Positions 45,006-56,937 of a DNA stretch of 62,223 nt are shown here, piece by piece. Made by a program: the position numbers and the translations under genes. Every line of letters starts with the position of its first letter. The stretch's first letter is position 1. Below the pieces are notes generated by a model. The model did no database searches and was not told where the DNA came from. It saw nothing but the letters and a program-made list of their open reading frames with translations. The DNA is from Byssothecium circinans (Eukaryota; Ascomycota; Dothideomycetes; Pleosporales; Massarinaceae): positions 101,070 to 163,292 of the forward strand of contig ML977016.1 of the NCBI GenBank assembly GCA_010015675.1, read 5' to 3'.

Positions 45006-48000
45006 GTTCACTGACTGTCGCTTTGCGTTGGAAAATTTGGATGACACTCTTTGATACGTAGATATGCAGTTTCTAATGACTGTCAGACAGCCATAAATGT
45101 GCGATGGCGACTTCACGATCTTAGTATATTTGCATTAACGTGAAGCACCACCGAGCGCGCCATTTTTCGCTTGGCATTTTCCAGCTCTTGTATTGTTAAT
45201 AACTTAACATTCTAGTGGAGGGTATGAGGGATTGTATATCCAGAGGCAGGGTATCTGTGGCGCCGAGGCGCTGAGCGGTGAGTGAATTCATAGCGGCCAC
45301 TACCCCTGCCAGGAATTCATAACACGTGCCCCCGTCGCCAAACGACTTAGACAACACCTCAGAACTAGGGACAATATGTCTCATAAGTCGTCCCACATCC
45401 TGCATTAACAGTCGCTATTTTGAGTAGAAGAAGGGAACGCGACCGGTACTCCAAGCGTGTCCGAACAATTCTTTAGTTGGACCTAATAAATGAGGAGATG
45501 TGAAGGCCACTACCCATGTGCAGGACGGAAATCGAGCCTTCAATACCTAGTGTAGCACCGTGGGAAAAAAGCCCACCTGCTCCCCAATCGGTGACGCAGA
45601 GGCGTTGGCCCTCGCCACGATGGCCTCGTCCTCATTTCTTCGACTTCTCGGGGGTAACTTCAACCGACTCATTAGCATATCTGTTGCATACTACTGACCA
45701 GAATTAATGCAGAGATACGAAACTGCATCTATCCTTACGCGATGGATACTATGCCTATCAAGTAGGAAAACGTTCGCTTCCTCCGGCCAAACGCTCGTTC
45801 CCTGAACCCTCCCACCACTCCATACGCCAACAAGCAATCCACCCTCGCCCATGTCAATCGACAGATACGCAGCGATTTCCACCCGCTCCTTCTCCAAGCG
45901 ATGAATGTCAGGATCCCGGTCAATGACTTCGTTACTTTCGCAAACACGTTCAACAGGAAGCCGCTCGCGAAAGACAAGAATGGAACTTCAGGAAGTGGCC
46001 TGAAAAGGTTTCCTACTATTACTCCATCCCCACTGAACCGGTAGACATATCCCCCCTTGGCTGAAGCCTCATAAACAACCGCAGCCTAGTCCCTTCATCT
46101 CCTCTGCGGTACCAAATGAGGATGTCACAAGTGCAAGCTCCTTCCACTCTCGACAATGCAATAAATTCCCTTGTCAGAACGTTGCCGTTAGCTCTCGACG
46201 GCATTATGGCCAGCGGTTCGAAAGCTATTTTGGCAAAGGGCCGTCATCCTCTTCATCCAGAGTTTGTCTCTCCTCACCTCGCGTACACACATATGGATGT
46301 TGAATCTGCACGACTAGCAGTCCGTCGCGCATTCCGTCAGTTAGGGCTGCATCATCTACGTCAGTTCATGGTCTCTCTTCAATGCGGGGACTATGAGGTT
46401 AAGTCAATATGGACGATCAAGGGATAATCGGCGGATGTGAGGGGGGTTTCATAGTTCATAGTTTCGTTTACGACACTTGCACTTGAGACAGCTATCTTTC
46501 TTTCAAATTTCCCTCGTCGATAGTCAGTCGCGAGAAATTCCATCGCACTCCTTCAAAGACCAGGCCGTTTCGATCACTACATAATCACACCTAGACGCTA
46601 TCTTCAAACAGGCGCCTACTCACGAGTCCTGGAAGTGAAGATCCTTGGTCGACCACTGGTGAAATATCCTGGGTTCATCTTACTCTAAAGTCCTTTCAGA
46701 GACTACTTTATCACCAGTATGACTGCCAGTCACTACGTCGGACGGCTCGGAGCCTACTTCACTTCTTTGCTTCCTTGACTTTACCCCATGCTTTAGCTCC
46801 TCATCCGTGAATCACTTGGTGCGGCGAGGTTTCTCGCACTACGTAAAGGAAGGGCAGAGATAAGAGGCCTAAACATGCTGCCTCTTCCTATTTTGAGCGA
46901 CATGTGGCCTGTCATTCCAGCTGTTCAATTTGTTTTACATTCAGCAGGTGCTGGTTTTGGTTGGGCTACATGGTCTCAGATTACCGCCACAGTACTTAGA
47001 TCCATTCTCTTTTATGTTTCTTCATGACATGCGAGCGCTCGCCCTTCATTGGATGAGCGTTCAGGGGGCGTGAATCTGCACGTGACTTGAGTTCGAATTA
47101 GCGACGCCGATCTCTGTGTGTCAGCCCTAACGAAGCTTAACCGGTATCTGGTGCTAGTAAATATTGGTACAGTCACACGGCAGGCTCGTATATGCAGCAA
47201 ATTGAATATTGGTTGAAGAAATATTCATAATCGGTCACTGTTGTTGTCAACATTGGGGGGATATCTACCACGACAACGTCGTAAGGATGAAGGTACAATC
47301 CGATCGCAACGACTTTTAAATTCGCTAGTTCAATAACCAATGCAGCAAGGCCCTGAAGGCTTTCAATTGAAGCTCTTCGCCATAAAGCTTGGCTTCCAAC
47401 ACCGTGCATGGGGGCCGAAAATTTCGAGGCGGAGGGAGCGAGACGTACCAAGTGTCTTACGTCTCAATGATCGCAGAGCAAAGCTACACATCACACAGGA
47501 GTTTCGCACGAGTCGGGTTGTTGGTGTTCAAGAGTCAAAAACCTCGGCAAGGTTGACCTAACCGTTGGAGACCGTTAGTGGTGTTGATCGCACGTATTTC
47601 GTATATTATGCTTTTTCCGGCTTGCGGCTCGTTACACGGTTAGAATGTATCGTGGCCCAACCAGTAAACATATCACGATACCTTTCTCACACCGCATTTA
47701 AGTTATCTAATATATTAGGGCTGAGTTTTCCTGTAACAAGAATTGAGCATATTGGCTTCGCGCATTAAATTTTGAATTGAAAAGAGAGGCGCAGTAAACA
47801 GCGCATCACAACGAGATGTTGCGGCCTTGCCTACGGGAATCACACCCCTATGCAAATATCCCGAACACGAAGGTCTGGCCCAAAAATAGCACAGACCACT
47901 GACTTTCCAAGATAAGTCTAACCCTTCACCGTTAGCTTTTCAGTTTCGAGCCAATAGGAAACGAGCATAGAGAAGGCAGGATGACTCTCAAGAAATGAGG

Positions 48001-48214
48001 GTCTGTTTAGGGGGCCACTTGTGCGAACCGGTGAGGCGTTGGCGTGATAGCCTTCGCGAGAGCATCGGACGGTTAAAGGACGCTGTAAGCCACTGTGATA
48101 CGGCTTTCTTTTGCCTTTGCGGCCTCGTCTTGACCAATTTCCCCTCCGCTCTCGCGCTTTCACGGAATTTCTCCACTCTCGCTCATCGCCGCTTCTCAAC
48201 TCACGGCTTTCACG
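45006..48214. other. Long gene-poor tract
   Basis: About 3.2 kb. The only frame that might be real is at 46116-46427 (+). Other frames at 45516-45977 and 47012-48199 overlap on both strands without domains. Confidence 0.4.
46116..46427 (+). CDS. Doubtful small hypothetical protein
   Basis: A 103-codon frame with an ATG start, a balanced composition and a helical middle (VESARLAVRRAFRQLGLHHL). No family is recognised, no intron links it to upstream sequence, and no promoter was seen. It could be the last exon of a decayed gene. Confidence 0.2.
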   Translation: MRMSQVQAPSTLDNAINSLVRTLPLALDGIMASGSKAILAKGRHPLHPEFVSPHLAYTHMDVESARLAVRRAFRQLGLHHLRQFMVSLQCGDYEVKSIWTIKG

Positions 48215-49825
48215 ATGGCGACCGCATGCGCGAAAAAGGCCTCATGGCTCGCCCTTTCCCTTCTCCTCTCCACATCCGTTCTTGCACAATCGAGCACCTC
48301 TTCAAGAGATCCCGATGCGCCATATTGGACATACACTTCGCGTTTCATGAGATCGACGAGGTATACAACGTATTTGTATACCTACCGAACCAGCACCTCG
48401 ACCAGTACTGGTTCGTATTCCACCACACGAACGATCAAATCCGGAGTTACACCTACAGGGACGCCGACTTCGACCTCAACATACGACTCAAACTATTACT
48501 ACAGCATCTATGATCTCGAGCTCATTCACGCATACTACACGCAAGGTGCCGTTGCGGACTCCGATCTGGTGGAGGAATATAACTACTACGACTCGACAAG
48601 CACGACACGGACGACGACTTCCACTACTTCCACGACTATACTGTACGTGATGCCAGTTACTTGGACGCAACCATCCTCGTGCACTAGGACTTCCTTCTCC
48701 ATTGTTACAACTGTCACTCCAACCATACCGTCCCAAGTGCGCGATCAAATCACCCCCACATCGAAGGTTACTGGTGCCCGGAACTACAATAACTACGGAA
48801 CAGAAACTTGGTACCTCAGCGCTGGTGCTGCACCTACCACGCAGGACTACTACTACCGCTCCTATGTTGCCCGATGCACAGCGCCGCCAGGCTCCGGCGG
48901 CAGTCGCAGTGGAGGAGGTAGTGGAGGAAGTAGTGGTAGCAGCAGCAGCAGCGGTATTAAGGTCTGTGCATGGTACTCCGGCTGCACAAGCCTCAAAGTC
49001 TGGGTCATCATCATCGCATCCATCATTCCCGGGCTCTTCGTCCTCGGTTTCATCGAAAGCTACTTCTGGTTCCGACGCCTCATGCTCGGAAAAGGTTGCC
49101 TTCGTTTCGGCACAGTCCTCTGGATCTTCCTGTCGCTCTGGGTGGCATGCTTCACCCGCACACAGAGCGCGCGCAGCAAAGACGACCAAAAGCTTCTCCG
49201 TGAGAACTGGAACAAAATTGGTACCGGAAAGGCCATTAAGCTGTGGTTCAAGTGGGGATTCCGCCACGCATATCCCGTGCCGATTCTTGGCCAGTACTCG
49301 CGCAACACTGTGGGCATCGTCCCTGAAGGCCAACCACTTCCTCAAATGGGACAAACAAATACCCCCTACATGCCTCCGCCCGGCGCACCTACTGCCACTG
49401 GAATCATATATCAGAACGGCCAACCATACTACGCTCCGCCGCAAGGTTGGACGCCTCCAAACGGCCAAGGATACCCCATGCCACCGCCAGGTACGGCGTA
49501 CATCCCGCCGCAGAACGGAACGCCAGTGTACTATGGCGAACACTACGGACCCCCACCACAAAATGATAAAAGTGTTGCTGTATCCGAAGCCCCAGTAAGC
49601 CCAATACAACAGAACACAGCACCCCAGCCCGTTCCCTCGCCAATCTCTGTTCCATCAAATGTGCCAACTCCGCCCGCACACTACGCAGAAGCGTATGCTC
49701 CACCACCTCAACAGCCAACCTATACACAACAAGCACCGCCCAGTGAGCTTTCCACAATATCAAGTCCACAGCCCACGCCACAAGCCCCCCTTCCCCAAGG
49801 TCCACCGCCTCCGCACCCGACTTAA
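48215..49825 (+). CDS. Ser/Thr-rich surface protein with membrane spans and Pro-rich tail
   Basis: Single-exon gene of 536 aa, no named family recognised. Order: signal peptide (residues 1-24, LALSLLLSTSVLAQ); an extracellular Ser/Thr/Tyr-rich region with TSTSTS and TTTSTTSTT runs suited to O-mannosylation; a Gly/Ser linker (SGGSRSGGGSGGSSG); a short Cys pair (CAWYSGC); hydrophobic spans at about 262-284 and 299-314; then a cytosolic tail of about 220 residues rich in Pro, Gln and Tyr with repeated YxPPP motifs. The layout recalls Wsc/Mid2-type wall sensors and pH-response PalI-like proteins, but neither signature is conclusive. The second hydrophobic segment suggests a hairpin or two spans, not one. 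Confidence 0.75.
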   Translation: MATACAKKASWLALSLLLSTSVLAQSSTSSRDPDAPYWTYTSRFMRSTRYTTYLYTYRTSTSTSTGSYSTTRTIKSGVTPTGTPTSTSTYDSNYYYSIYDLELIHAYYTQGAVADSDLVEEYNYYDSTSTTRTTTSTTSTTILYVMPVTWTQPSSCTRTSFSIVTTVTPTIPSQVRDQITPTSKVTGARNYNNYGTETWYLSAGAAPTTQDYYYRSYVARCTAPPGSGGSRSGGGSGGSSGSSSSSGIKVCAWYSGCTSLKVWVIIIASIIPGLFVLGFIESYFWFRRLMLGKGCLRFGTVLWIFLSLWVACFTRTQSARSKDDQKLLRENWNKIGTGKAIKLWFKWGFRHAYPVPILGQYSRNTVGIVPEGQPLPQMGQTNTPYMPPPGAPTATGIIYQNGQPYYAPPQGWTPPNGQGYPMPPPGTAYIPPQNGTPVYYGEHYGPPPQNDKSVAVSEAPVSPIQQNTAPQPVPSPISVPSNVPTPPAHYAEAYAPPPQQPTYTQQAPPSELSTISSPQPTPQAPLPQGPPPPHPT

Positions 49826-51286
49826 ACCAGCAATACCCTTTAAGGTGTTGAATTATAATCTTTTTTAATTTGGAGACCTGCTGGGCTGGAGGGCTGGCAG
49901 TGATGTTTTCGACTTTGCTCGTCTTGATGGGGCATTTGTCACTATTCTTCTTCTATGTTTGCATGATTCGATGGATGGATAGGTGGACTGTCATTTTTGG
50001 ATGATATCCCTCAAGCGCGGCGTTTCGACTTTTCTCTTCTAGATATATATAGACTGAGCAAAAAACAGCATCATACGGAATACCTTTTTTTCGTACCTAC
50101 AACGTTCCCTCAATGGCATCGGCTTCGTAGAAGGCATTTACTGCCATCTATTCTCGTGATACGTAAGCGAAAAGTCAGCGCATGACCTGCAGCGTTGTTT
50201 GCCTCCACACGAACGCTCTCCACAACCAGACTAAAAGAAACAGTTCTTTCTTCAGCATGAAGGGAGAATTAAGCAGGTTGAACGATGAGCCAACCTCCCA
50301 TGGATCGTCCCGGCCTCTGCTAGCCTCTTGCAGTCTCATTGTTCTTCAACATTGTTCGCACAGAATAGTTCGAAACAACGGCGTGGTAGAAATTTCCCGA
50401 TTCCATCAGAAGTGAAGTCATCAGTCCAAGCGATTCTAGACTTTCGCTATCCAGTACTGAGTCCTCCATATTTTCGATCACTCGACTGACGTAACTCTCA
50501 GAATAATTACATCTTAGTGAGGACTCTGTCGGGGCTCGGAGGCCGATACGGCCTCGTATACCTGCTCAAATGTCTCCATTAAAGCCTCCCACTTGTATTT
50601 CTTACTTATAGCAGCCGTGTGAGTGTTAATAGAGCAAAGTTATACCATCTAGAAGGGTCATGAACCGAATTAGCTTCTTTTCGTTCTTCGTCGCAGTGTT
50701 AAAATGAGGCTCTGAGTGAGGGATAATATGATTGCTTGAGTGTCGAGCAGCAACTACAGAGGAAGACTATATAAGGTGATAGTCATGTGATATGATCACA
50801 TGACCAGACTCCGTCTTCAAACACGCAGAAGGCTGTTTGGTTACGGAACTATTGTTAGCTTCGCTTCTTTCCCCGGCAACTTGGTATTTCCAGGATGATC
50901 AGCACAGGTTTTACCTTATCCACAATTTTCTCAGCTATATATATAGGAGTGACAGCTGAAAACCCGGATGAGATAACTTGCTTGCATTTCCATAAATTCT
51001 GTTATGAGATTGAGTGAGTGGGCTCACAGTAGATGCATTGAGCCAAGCTCTGTTCGATGCCAAGGGGATACTTCGAGAGGTGCACTAACAATGCTGTGAC
51101 ATCACAACCCTCAACGAACGCTACCTGTGTCTGTGCGTCAGCGCCATCATACTTAAACTTCGCAGCCAGTCAACACCGAAACAGCCGCACTGGGGATATT
51201 GCCTAGTCACGCAGAACATCACAACCAGCACAACGCAAGACTCGGTCAATCGCCATCACCAAGACCACAACTCACACATTGTAGAA
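49826..51286. other. Intergenic, no gene seen
   Basis: About 1.5 kb of mostly AT-rich DNA with no ATG frame worth reporting. Its last 150 bases are the A/C-rich leader of the next gene. Confidence 0.5.
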
Positions 51287-52149
51287 ATGGTTAGGCGTCT
51301 GAAACTCAAGTCGAGGTATGTTTCTTTCTCCAGTCCAAGCTTTCGCACTCTAACATGACCAGCAGCCCGAGGGAATACCCGCTTTCGGACAATCTCCATA
51401 AGCTCAGGTTTCGTATCAAGCCGCAGACACCTTTTCGCTTCCTCGATCTCGCACCCGGTAAGAAAAATTCCAATTCCACTCTCTCTTCTACCTTCTAACT
51501 TTAGTGGATAGAACTACGCAACCACGTATACGACTATTGCAAAGACGACGAAAGCGTCTTCGTTCGCTTTCTACCTCACGAGACGAAAGTATCCACCGGT
51601 AGCTTCCATGCTCTCTGCCTCGTCAACAAACAAGTGCGTGAAGAATTTTCGCCTCTTTACCACAAATACCACGAAGTCTTCGTCCCCATCCTCGATTTCG
51701 GCAAGTACTACCGCATGTTCTTTTCAACGAACAACAATGTCTCTGCTCGCATTATGCTCGGCATCATGCCGCACACCAACCCCATGAATAGCGTCATCGA
51801 CATCCTGCCTATCCTCCGTGCATGTATTCAACACCCTGATCTCACGTTCAGGGTCAGGAATACTCAAGTTTATGGTCGAGGGGCCTGCCTTGAAGCGCTC
51901 TTTAAGAAGCTTGGACATGACCACGAGAGCATCTTCGCACGCTGGATCCCGGATAATCTCACCAAAGCTCAGTTGCGGGTAGAGTTCGACGATCTTAGGA
52001 CTTTGGAGCTGGAGTTCAAGGCGAAGTGCAAGAAAGAATTTGAGGCGATTCATGTCATACGCCATTGGGGAGCTATGTCAACGTGCTATTGGAACGATAA
52101 GCTTGGGATAGAAGGTAGGTGGGGAAAGATCAAGGTTCAATTTGCTTAG
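51287..52149 (+). CDS. 2EXR/F-box-like small protein
   Basis: Three exons (51287-51315, 51363-51457, 51512-52149) encode 253 aa. The first exon is only 29 bases and encodes the basic MVRRLKLKS. Joining exons 2 and 3 yields 'FRFLDLAPELRNHVYDYC', the LPxELRNxIYxx core of 2EXR/F-box-like modules, followed by 'SFHALCLVNKQVREEFSPLY', the second conserved block (L.xVN.QVR.E). The second intron uses the later of two AG sites (GTGGATAG), because only that one restores the core motif; a CTAAC branch site precedes it. Family members are abundant in Pezizomycotina and their biochemical role is unknown. No F-box partner domain or repeat follows. Confidence 0.8.
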
Positions 52150-52908
52150 CGTTTGATCCGAATAGGGGATGGAACGCAATGAAAGGCGGACGGGGTTCCA
52201 TGATTTAAGTCGCACTTGGCTCATGGTCCTTGCGGTTTGTGCGCGTGAGATTTTGGAAAGCCCAGATTTGCACACTCTGTAAAGAGTCAAGTGACGTATT
52301 TGAAAAGCATGTGGCATAGAAAACGTATCTTGTGCGGTTTTTCTGTGACTCTCTATCGATATTTCTTCGTGATTAAGCCTAATGCCAAGAGACCTATACT
52401 TTCTTACTTGAATACATAAAGAGACTTTATATCAGGTGCTCTACGTACTCGGGCTGCATATCGAGATTGAGTAAGACCGTTCATTGTGTATGCAAATAAA
52501 TAGTCATCGTGTAACGACGGCATCCTCGCGCTCTCGGAATTGAAGGAAGCGTGCGAAGTATAATCGTTGGAAGTGTTGCTGGGATAAGTATACTAAGTTC
52601 TGTTGAAGGATGCAGAGTAGTTTAGAAATGTAAGGTTTCAGTTACTTAGGGATGGTGCAAAGGAGTTGGAAAGGGAGGGAGTAAATTAGGAAACGAGAAA
52701 AGTATGTCTCAAAGCAATTTAATGTACAGCATTAAGATATAAGTTTGTAACAAAAAAGGAACTATTAATTGGAAAGTATGGCATAGAAGGCCAACTCCAT
52801 GCTGCGAAGTACATACCCGCCCTCTCACAAGTCCTCTTGTCGCAGATATCACAAACCACAAACCACACCTACCTAAGCACTCTATCCCCTCAAATTCCCC
52901 ACGATCTA
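52150..52908. other. Convergent 3' flank region
   Basis: The 759 bases between the 3' ends of two convergent genes. AT-rich, no gene seen. Confidence 0.5.
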
Positions 52909-54111
52909 TTACCCCACTCTAACAACAACCTTCCCCACTCCCTCCCCTTTAACTAACTCCTCAAACACCCTCCCCGCCTCCTCCCACTTAAACACCCTCC
53001 CAACCCGCGGCCTCACCCCCTTCCCCTCCAACACCCCAACCGCACGCCTAACATGTTCCGTCGTAAAGCTCCTAACCCCATAAACCGTCTTCCCACCAAA
53101 AATAACCGGCAACACGATATCACTCTCCTTCTTTCCACTCAGGAATCCCACAAGCGCAACAACACCGCCTTGCTTCGTAGCAGCCACGCTCTGCGCAATC
53201 GTCGCACTACCCCCAATTTCTATAACGAGGTCAACGCCCTTGCCGTCGGTCAGGTTGAGGACTTCGGTTTCCCAGGACGGGTGCGTGAGGTAGTTGATGG
53301 CGTGTGTGGCGCCTAGGCTTTTGGCCACGGCGAGTTTTGCGGAGGAGGAGGAGGTTACGATAACAGTGGCGCCGATGGCGGAGGCGAGTTGGATCACGAA
53401 GCAGGATACTCCGCCTGTGCCCTGGGTGAGCACCGTTTGACCCCCTTTGATGGCACGAGGACAGAAGAAGAGGGCGTGTGCGGCTGTACCCGCGGAGGCG
53501 GGGATGGCGGCGAGTTCTTCGAAGGTGAGGTAGTCGGGGGCGCGGATGAGTTCGTTGGTAGGCTGGAGGAGGTTAGCTCGCAGTGTGCCGATGGGGGGAA
53601 GGGTGGATAGGAGAGTGTGGGGCTTACGTAGATGCCGTATTCGCGAAGTGTGCCTTGGTAATGGCGCTCGCCTTTGGTCTTGAGGTCAAGATGTCCAGGC
53701 ATTTCTTCGTTGGAATGGTAGTCCCATTTCTCCCACGAGAGAGGAGATAGCAGAATCCTATCACCGATTTTCCATTCACTTCCGCCGTCGCCTAGTTTCT
53801 CGATGACACCGGCGCCATCGGCACCGGGTGTTAGATCTTTATCCGCGGAGACTGAATGTAATGGTCAGCGATTGCTTCAGGAGATCGAAATGAGGGGAAA
53901 GGGAGAGGAGCTTACCGGGATATACGGGATCATTGCTCACGATCATGAGGTCGCGGGGCTGAACAGACGCCGCTTTGATGTTGACCAAGACATGGCCGGC
54001 GGGAATGTCGGTCGGCTTAGGGACGTCGGTGTTAAGACGAAGGTTCTCCACTCCACGAGCAGTCGCCCATGGGTAGAAGGTAGAAGTGTGAACTTGGTAT
54101 GCAGAAGGCAT
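52909..54111 (-). CDS. MDR-family NAD(P)H oxidoreductase (quinone-reductase-like)
   Basis: Three exons on the minus strand (54111-53916, 53851-53628, 53562-52909) encode 357 aa. It is a medium-chain dehydrogenase/reductase: a GroES-like N-terminal half (HVLVNIKAASVQPRDLM, then 'PGADGAGVIEKLGDGGSEW' formed across the first intron) and a Rossmann half with 'LTQGTGGVSCFVIQLASAIG', 'SLGATHAINY' and 'GKGVDLVIEIGG'. The catalytic-zinc ligands of true alcohol dehydrogenases (Cys ... GHE) are absent; the GHE position reads GAD, so a zinc-independent quinone or enone reductase using NAD(P)H is likely. Length is normal for the family. Its 5' end faces the 3' end of the GH16 gene. Confidence 0.88.
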
Positions 54112-54591
54112 TTTAGTGATGGAAGTGACTTGGTAATCAAAGGGGTAGTGTGCGGCGTTGGTATCTAGCTATGCGCTGGGAAAAGAGCTTGCAATGCAGT
54201 GAAGATGAGCTGAAGGGGATATCAATTCGGTATATATGTAGCTCTTGCGTACAGAATGTCGTGATCTTTGTTACTTTGCTAATTAGTATCCGTTATTGCA
54301 AAGTCACTCTGTCCTCCATAGAAACATTGGTAATGCCTCTCAAAAGGGCATCAACATAGTTCCTGTTTTGGAAAAGCGTGATGTAGATGGTGCAGGTTTC
54401 AGCGCTGTGTAGGTTAGGCGGCGGAGTTCCACACGCTTGCATGCCCCTGCTGAAGTTATCTGCCCGTATCTTTTACCACCACCACAAAGCGTTCATTGTG
54501 CGACTATGGGAATCTCGCATACTAATCCACAAGAATGTACTATGCTGGGATTCAGCTGCTACTTTTGGAAATTGAGCAATAATTCGCGATC
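54112..54591. other. Intergenic, promoter of the oxidoreductase gene
   Basis: A 480-base stretch with no gene. The promoter of the minus-strand oxidoreductase gene should lie here. Confidence 0.5.
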
Positions 54592-55752
54592 CTACATCGG
54601 CTTCCCTTCTGGCGTGCAACCCCAGTCACTCTCAAATTTCACCCAGCCACCAGGCGGCTCTTCGCACATTTTCAAATCACTGACTACCAAATCATAGTAA
54701 CCTTCGGCTGGTAACTTCCCTCCACATACAGTGCCACCCATGGCGATATTGATCAACAATCGGAACTCTTCAAACCTCCGCACTCCCTGCGGGATGTTCG
54801 CCTTTTGGACAGGCTTTCCATCGATATACCACAACATCCTTCCCCGCCAATTCGGTATACCATCCTCCTCTATCCACGAGAAGCCGTACGTGTGTGGTTG
54901 CCGGGCCAGGTCATCCAAGTGCGTCGTGACCACCTGATGCTTGTTCCAGTCCTCGCCGTTGTAATGGCCCCAATGTAGACAGGTATGGTTGACACAGTTG
55001 CCTTGCCAGGACTCAGCGATATCAATTTCGCCATCTGTCGGCCACTGAAATGGGTCCTTTGGCAGCATCCAGTAGGCTGGCCATACGCCCTCCGCGCAGG
55101 GGGGTAGTATTGTCGCAGTCAGAAACCCCCGCGACCGTGACAGCGTCTGATGCGACGTCAGGCGCGCACTAGTATAGCTGCCATTCTGTACAAGACCGCG
55201 TACGATGAGGCGGTTATCGTGGTGGAACGAGTTTATCGGGCTATCGGTGTAGTTCTGCTTTTCGTTGTTTCCCCAGCCATGGTCACCGAGCTCGTGCCGG
55301 AAGTTATGCGATACGGGCGTTGCGGGGTCAAACGATGGCTTCCAGTACACCTTCTCACCTTGAGGCGGTGGAATGTTTTGCGCTGGAGGTGGGTTCGATA
55401 TCGGACGGTTCTGAGGGATCGGAGGAGGTGCGGAGCCGGGTTTACTGTGCTGCGGGACGGGCGGCGGCGGGAAGGCTTGCTGAGGCGGTGGAGGGCCCCA
55501 TTGCTGTTGTGGGGGCCCCCATTGGTTTGGAGGTGGTCCCCATTGCTGCTGAGGAGGCGGCGCGTGGTACTGCTGCCCGTACTGCGGGTATTGCGCGCCC
55601 GAGTACTGATGCGGCTGGTAGGCTTGTTGGGGGTGATTCTGCTGGTAGTTCTGCGCGGGGTACCCTTGTGGAGGGTGCGAGGAGGGCTGGTGTGTGTATT
55701 CTTTGAGCTTCGCTTTGCCTTTGTCAAGAAGTTTGTTGATGGAGCTCGACAT
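54592..55752 (-). CDS. GH16-family beta-glucanase-like protein without signal peptide
   Basis: Single-exon gene of 386 aa. The C-terminal 250 residues form a glycoside hydrolase family 16 domain with the active-site signature DGEIDIAES; E242 is the expected nucleophile and E247 the acid/base. Supporting blocks are 'FLTATILPPCAEGVWPAYWM', 'HTYGFSWIEEDGIPNWRG' and 'RLLINIAMGG'. Such enzymes cleave or transfer beta-1,3/1,4-glucans. The first 130 residues are a Pro/Gln/Gly/Tyr-rich low-complexity region with three QWGPP repeats, after a charged start (MSSSINKLLDKGKAKLKEY). No signal peptide is present from the ATG at 55752. Upstream codons in frame begin with GTG and do not add one. The protein is therefore either cytosolic, which is unusual for the family, or secreted by an unconventional route. 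Confidence 0.85.
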   Translation of the reverse strand: MSSSINKLLDKGKAKLKEYTHQPSSHPPQGYPAQNYQQNHPQQAYQPHQYSGAQYPQYGQQYHAPPPQQQWGPPPNQWGPPQQQWGPPPPQQAFPPPPVPQHSKPGSAPPPIPQNRPISNPPPAQNIPPPQGEKVYWKPSFDPATPVSHNFRHELGDHGWGNNEKQNYTDSPINSFHHDNRLIVRGLVQNGSYTSARLTSHQTLSRSRGFLTATILPPCAEGVWPAYWMLPKDPFQWPTDGEIDIAESWQGNCVNHTCLHWGHYNGEDWNKHQVVTTHLDDLARQPHTYGFSWIEEDGIPNWRGRMLWYIDGKPVQKANIPQGVRRFEEFRLLINIAMGGTVCGGKLPAEGYYDLVVSDLKMCEEPPGGWVKFESDWGCTPEGKPM

Positions 55753-56548
55753 GGTGAGGGTAAATGGGATGGCTGGTGTGGAGATTTTGGTGGGATGTAC
55801 GAGGCGGACGTGGGGGGCGTGGGGTTGCTGAGTAAGTGACGTCACCCAACCACTTCAATGATACTTCAACACCAACAGAATGCACTTCCCACTACCGACG
55901 ATATGCGGCCTAAGGTCTTGTAGTTTCTTTGAGAATTGCATGCTCGAATTTGTCCATCTTAATTTCTGCAAGACCCATCCACACACTCTCTGCGTGTGAC
56001 TGCGTGGAACGTGCACAATATGCCACGAGAAATTCTTGTACAGAACAAAAACATGGAGTGTGGTTAATCGACTCGCATTCACGAGAGTCTGAACCATCAC
56101 CTCCAAATGACCCATGCATACAAAACCCCCTACTCATCACTGTCTATCCATACCCACGGCTACGCCTGCCATGCTATGACCTACGCATCTTCAAAACCGG
56201 TCAATCTGTATCACCTTCTACGTCATCCCTTCCGCATACCTATGATTCACCCAGCCAACCAGCCCCTCGCACAAAAGCCATACCATTTCCCAAGAAACGT
56301 GAAAAGCCGCAAGCATAAAGCGGCAGGGGGTATGAGGTAGTAAAGACATCATCGGCAGATTTGCTTAAACCAGTGCTACTCGCGCCTGCTTGTACTTAAC
56401 TAAGGAATCTACTACTGCGCTACTGCAAACAAAGAACAGTCCCTCACATCACCAACACCCTCTCACCATTACTCACGATACTCTCTCGCGCGCAAACAGC
56501 GAACGTAAATCCACACACACACATCAGGAAAAGCAGAAACCATCCAAC
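55753..56548. other. Divergent promoter region
   Basis: The 796 bases between the GH16 gene (minus) and the small membrane-protein gene (plus). No gene is supported. A CA repeat lies just before the latter (about 56511-56523). Confidence 0.5.
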
Positions 56549-56937
56549 ATGTCCGCCATCGTCAAATCCCTCTCCGACCTCGTCGCCTCCTTCTTCGAGG
56601 TCATTGGCTCATTCTTCACCACTGCCGGTGACCTCGTCCTACAGACCTTCCACTTCGTCTTCAAGTTCTTCAGCGGCGCGCTGAACCTCATTGTCGACTT
56701 CTTCAAGGGGCTTGTTGATCTCGCGGGTGGTATTGCTGGGTTTGTCTTCGGTGAGTCTGACCGCTACACCCTCATTTACCTCGAAGATGGTGAATACTTG
56801 GCACAGAAGAGGGTGCTGACCATGTTGTAGGAAACATCGCCATCCTCGCCGTTCTCGCCGTGGGCTTCTTCGCCTTCTTGCAATACCAGCGCAAGCAGGG
56901 CAACACTGTGCAGGTTGGGAACAAGAAGCTGAACTAG
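56549..56937 (+). CDS. Small hydrophobic membrane protein
   Basis: Two exons (56549-56750, 56831-56937) encode 102 aa, too short and split to appear as one frame. Residues 1-66 contain amphipathic Phe-rich helices (SFFEVIGSFFTTAG, FHFVFKFFSGALNLIVDFF). After the junction, NIAILAVLAVGFFAFLQYQR is a clear membrane span, ending in a basic hydrophilic tail (KQGNTVQVGNKKLN). No family is recognised. Support: GTGAGT donor, TAG acceptor, phase kept, a hydrophobic helix continuous across the join, and an A-rich leader before the ATG. Confidence 0.7.

Noticed and set aside
48488..49609. 373-codon minus-strand frame
   Set aside because: It is the antisense of the Ser/Thr-rich membrane-protein gene; its composition follows the reverse of that gene's codons.
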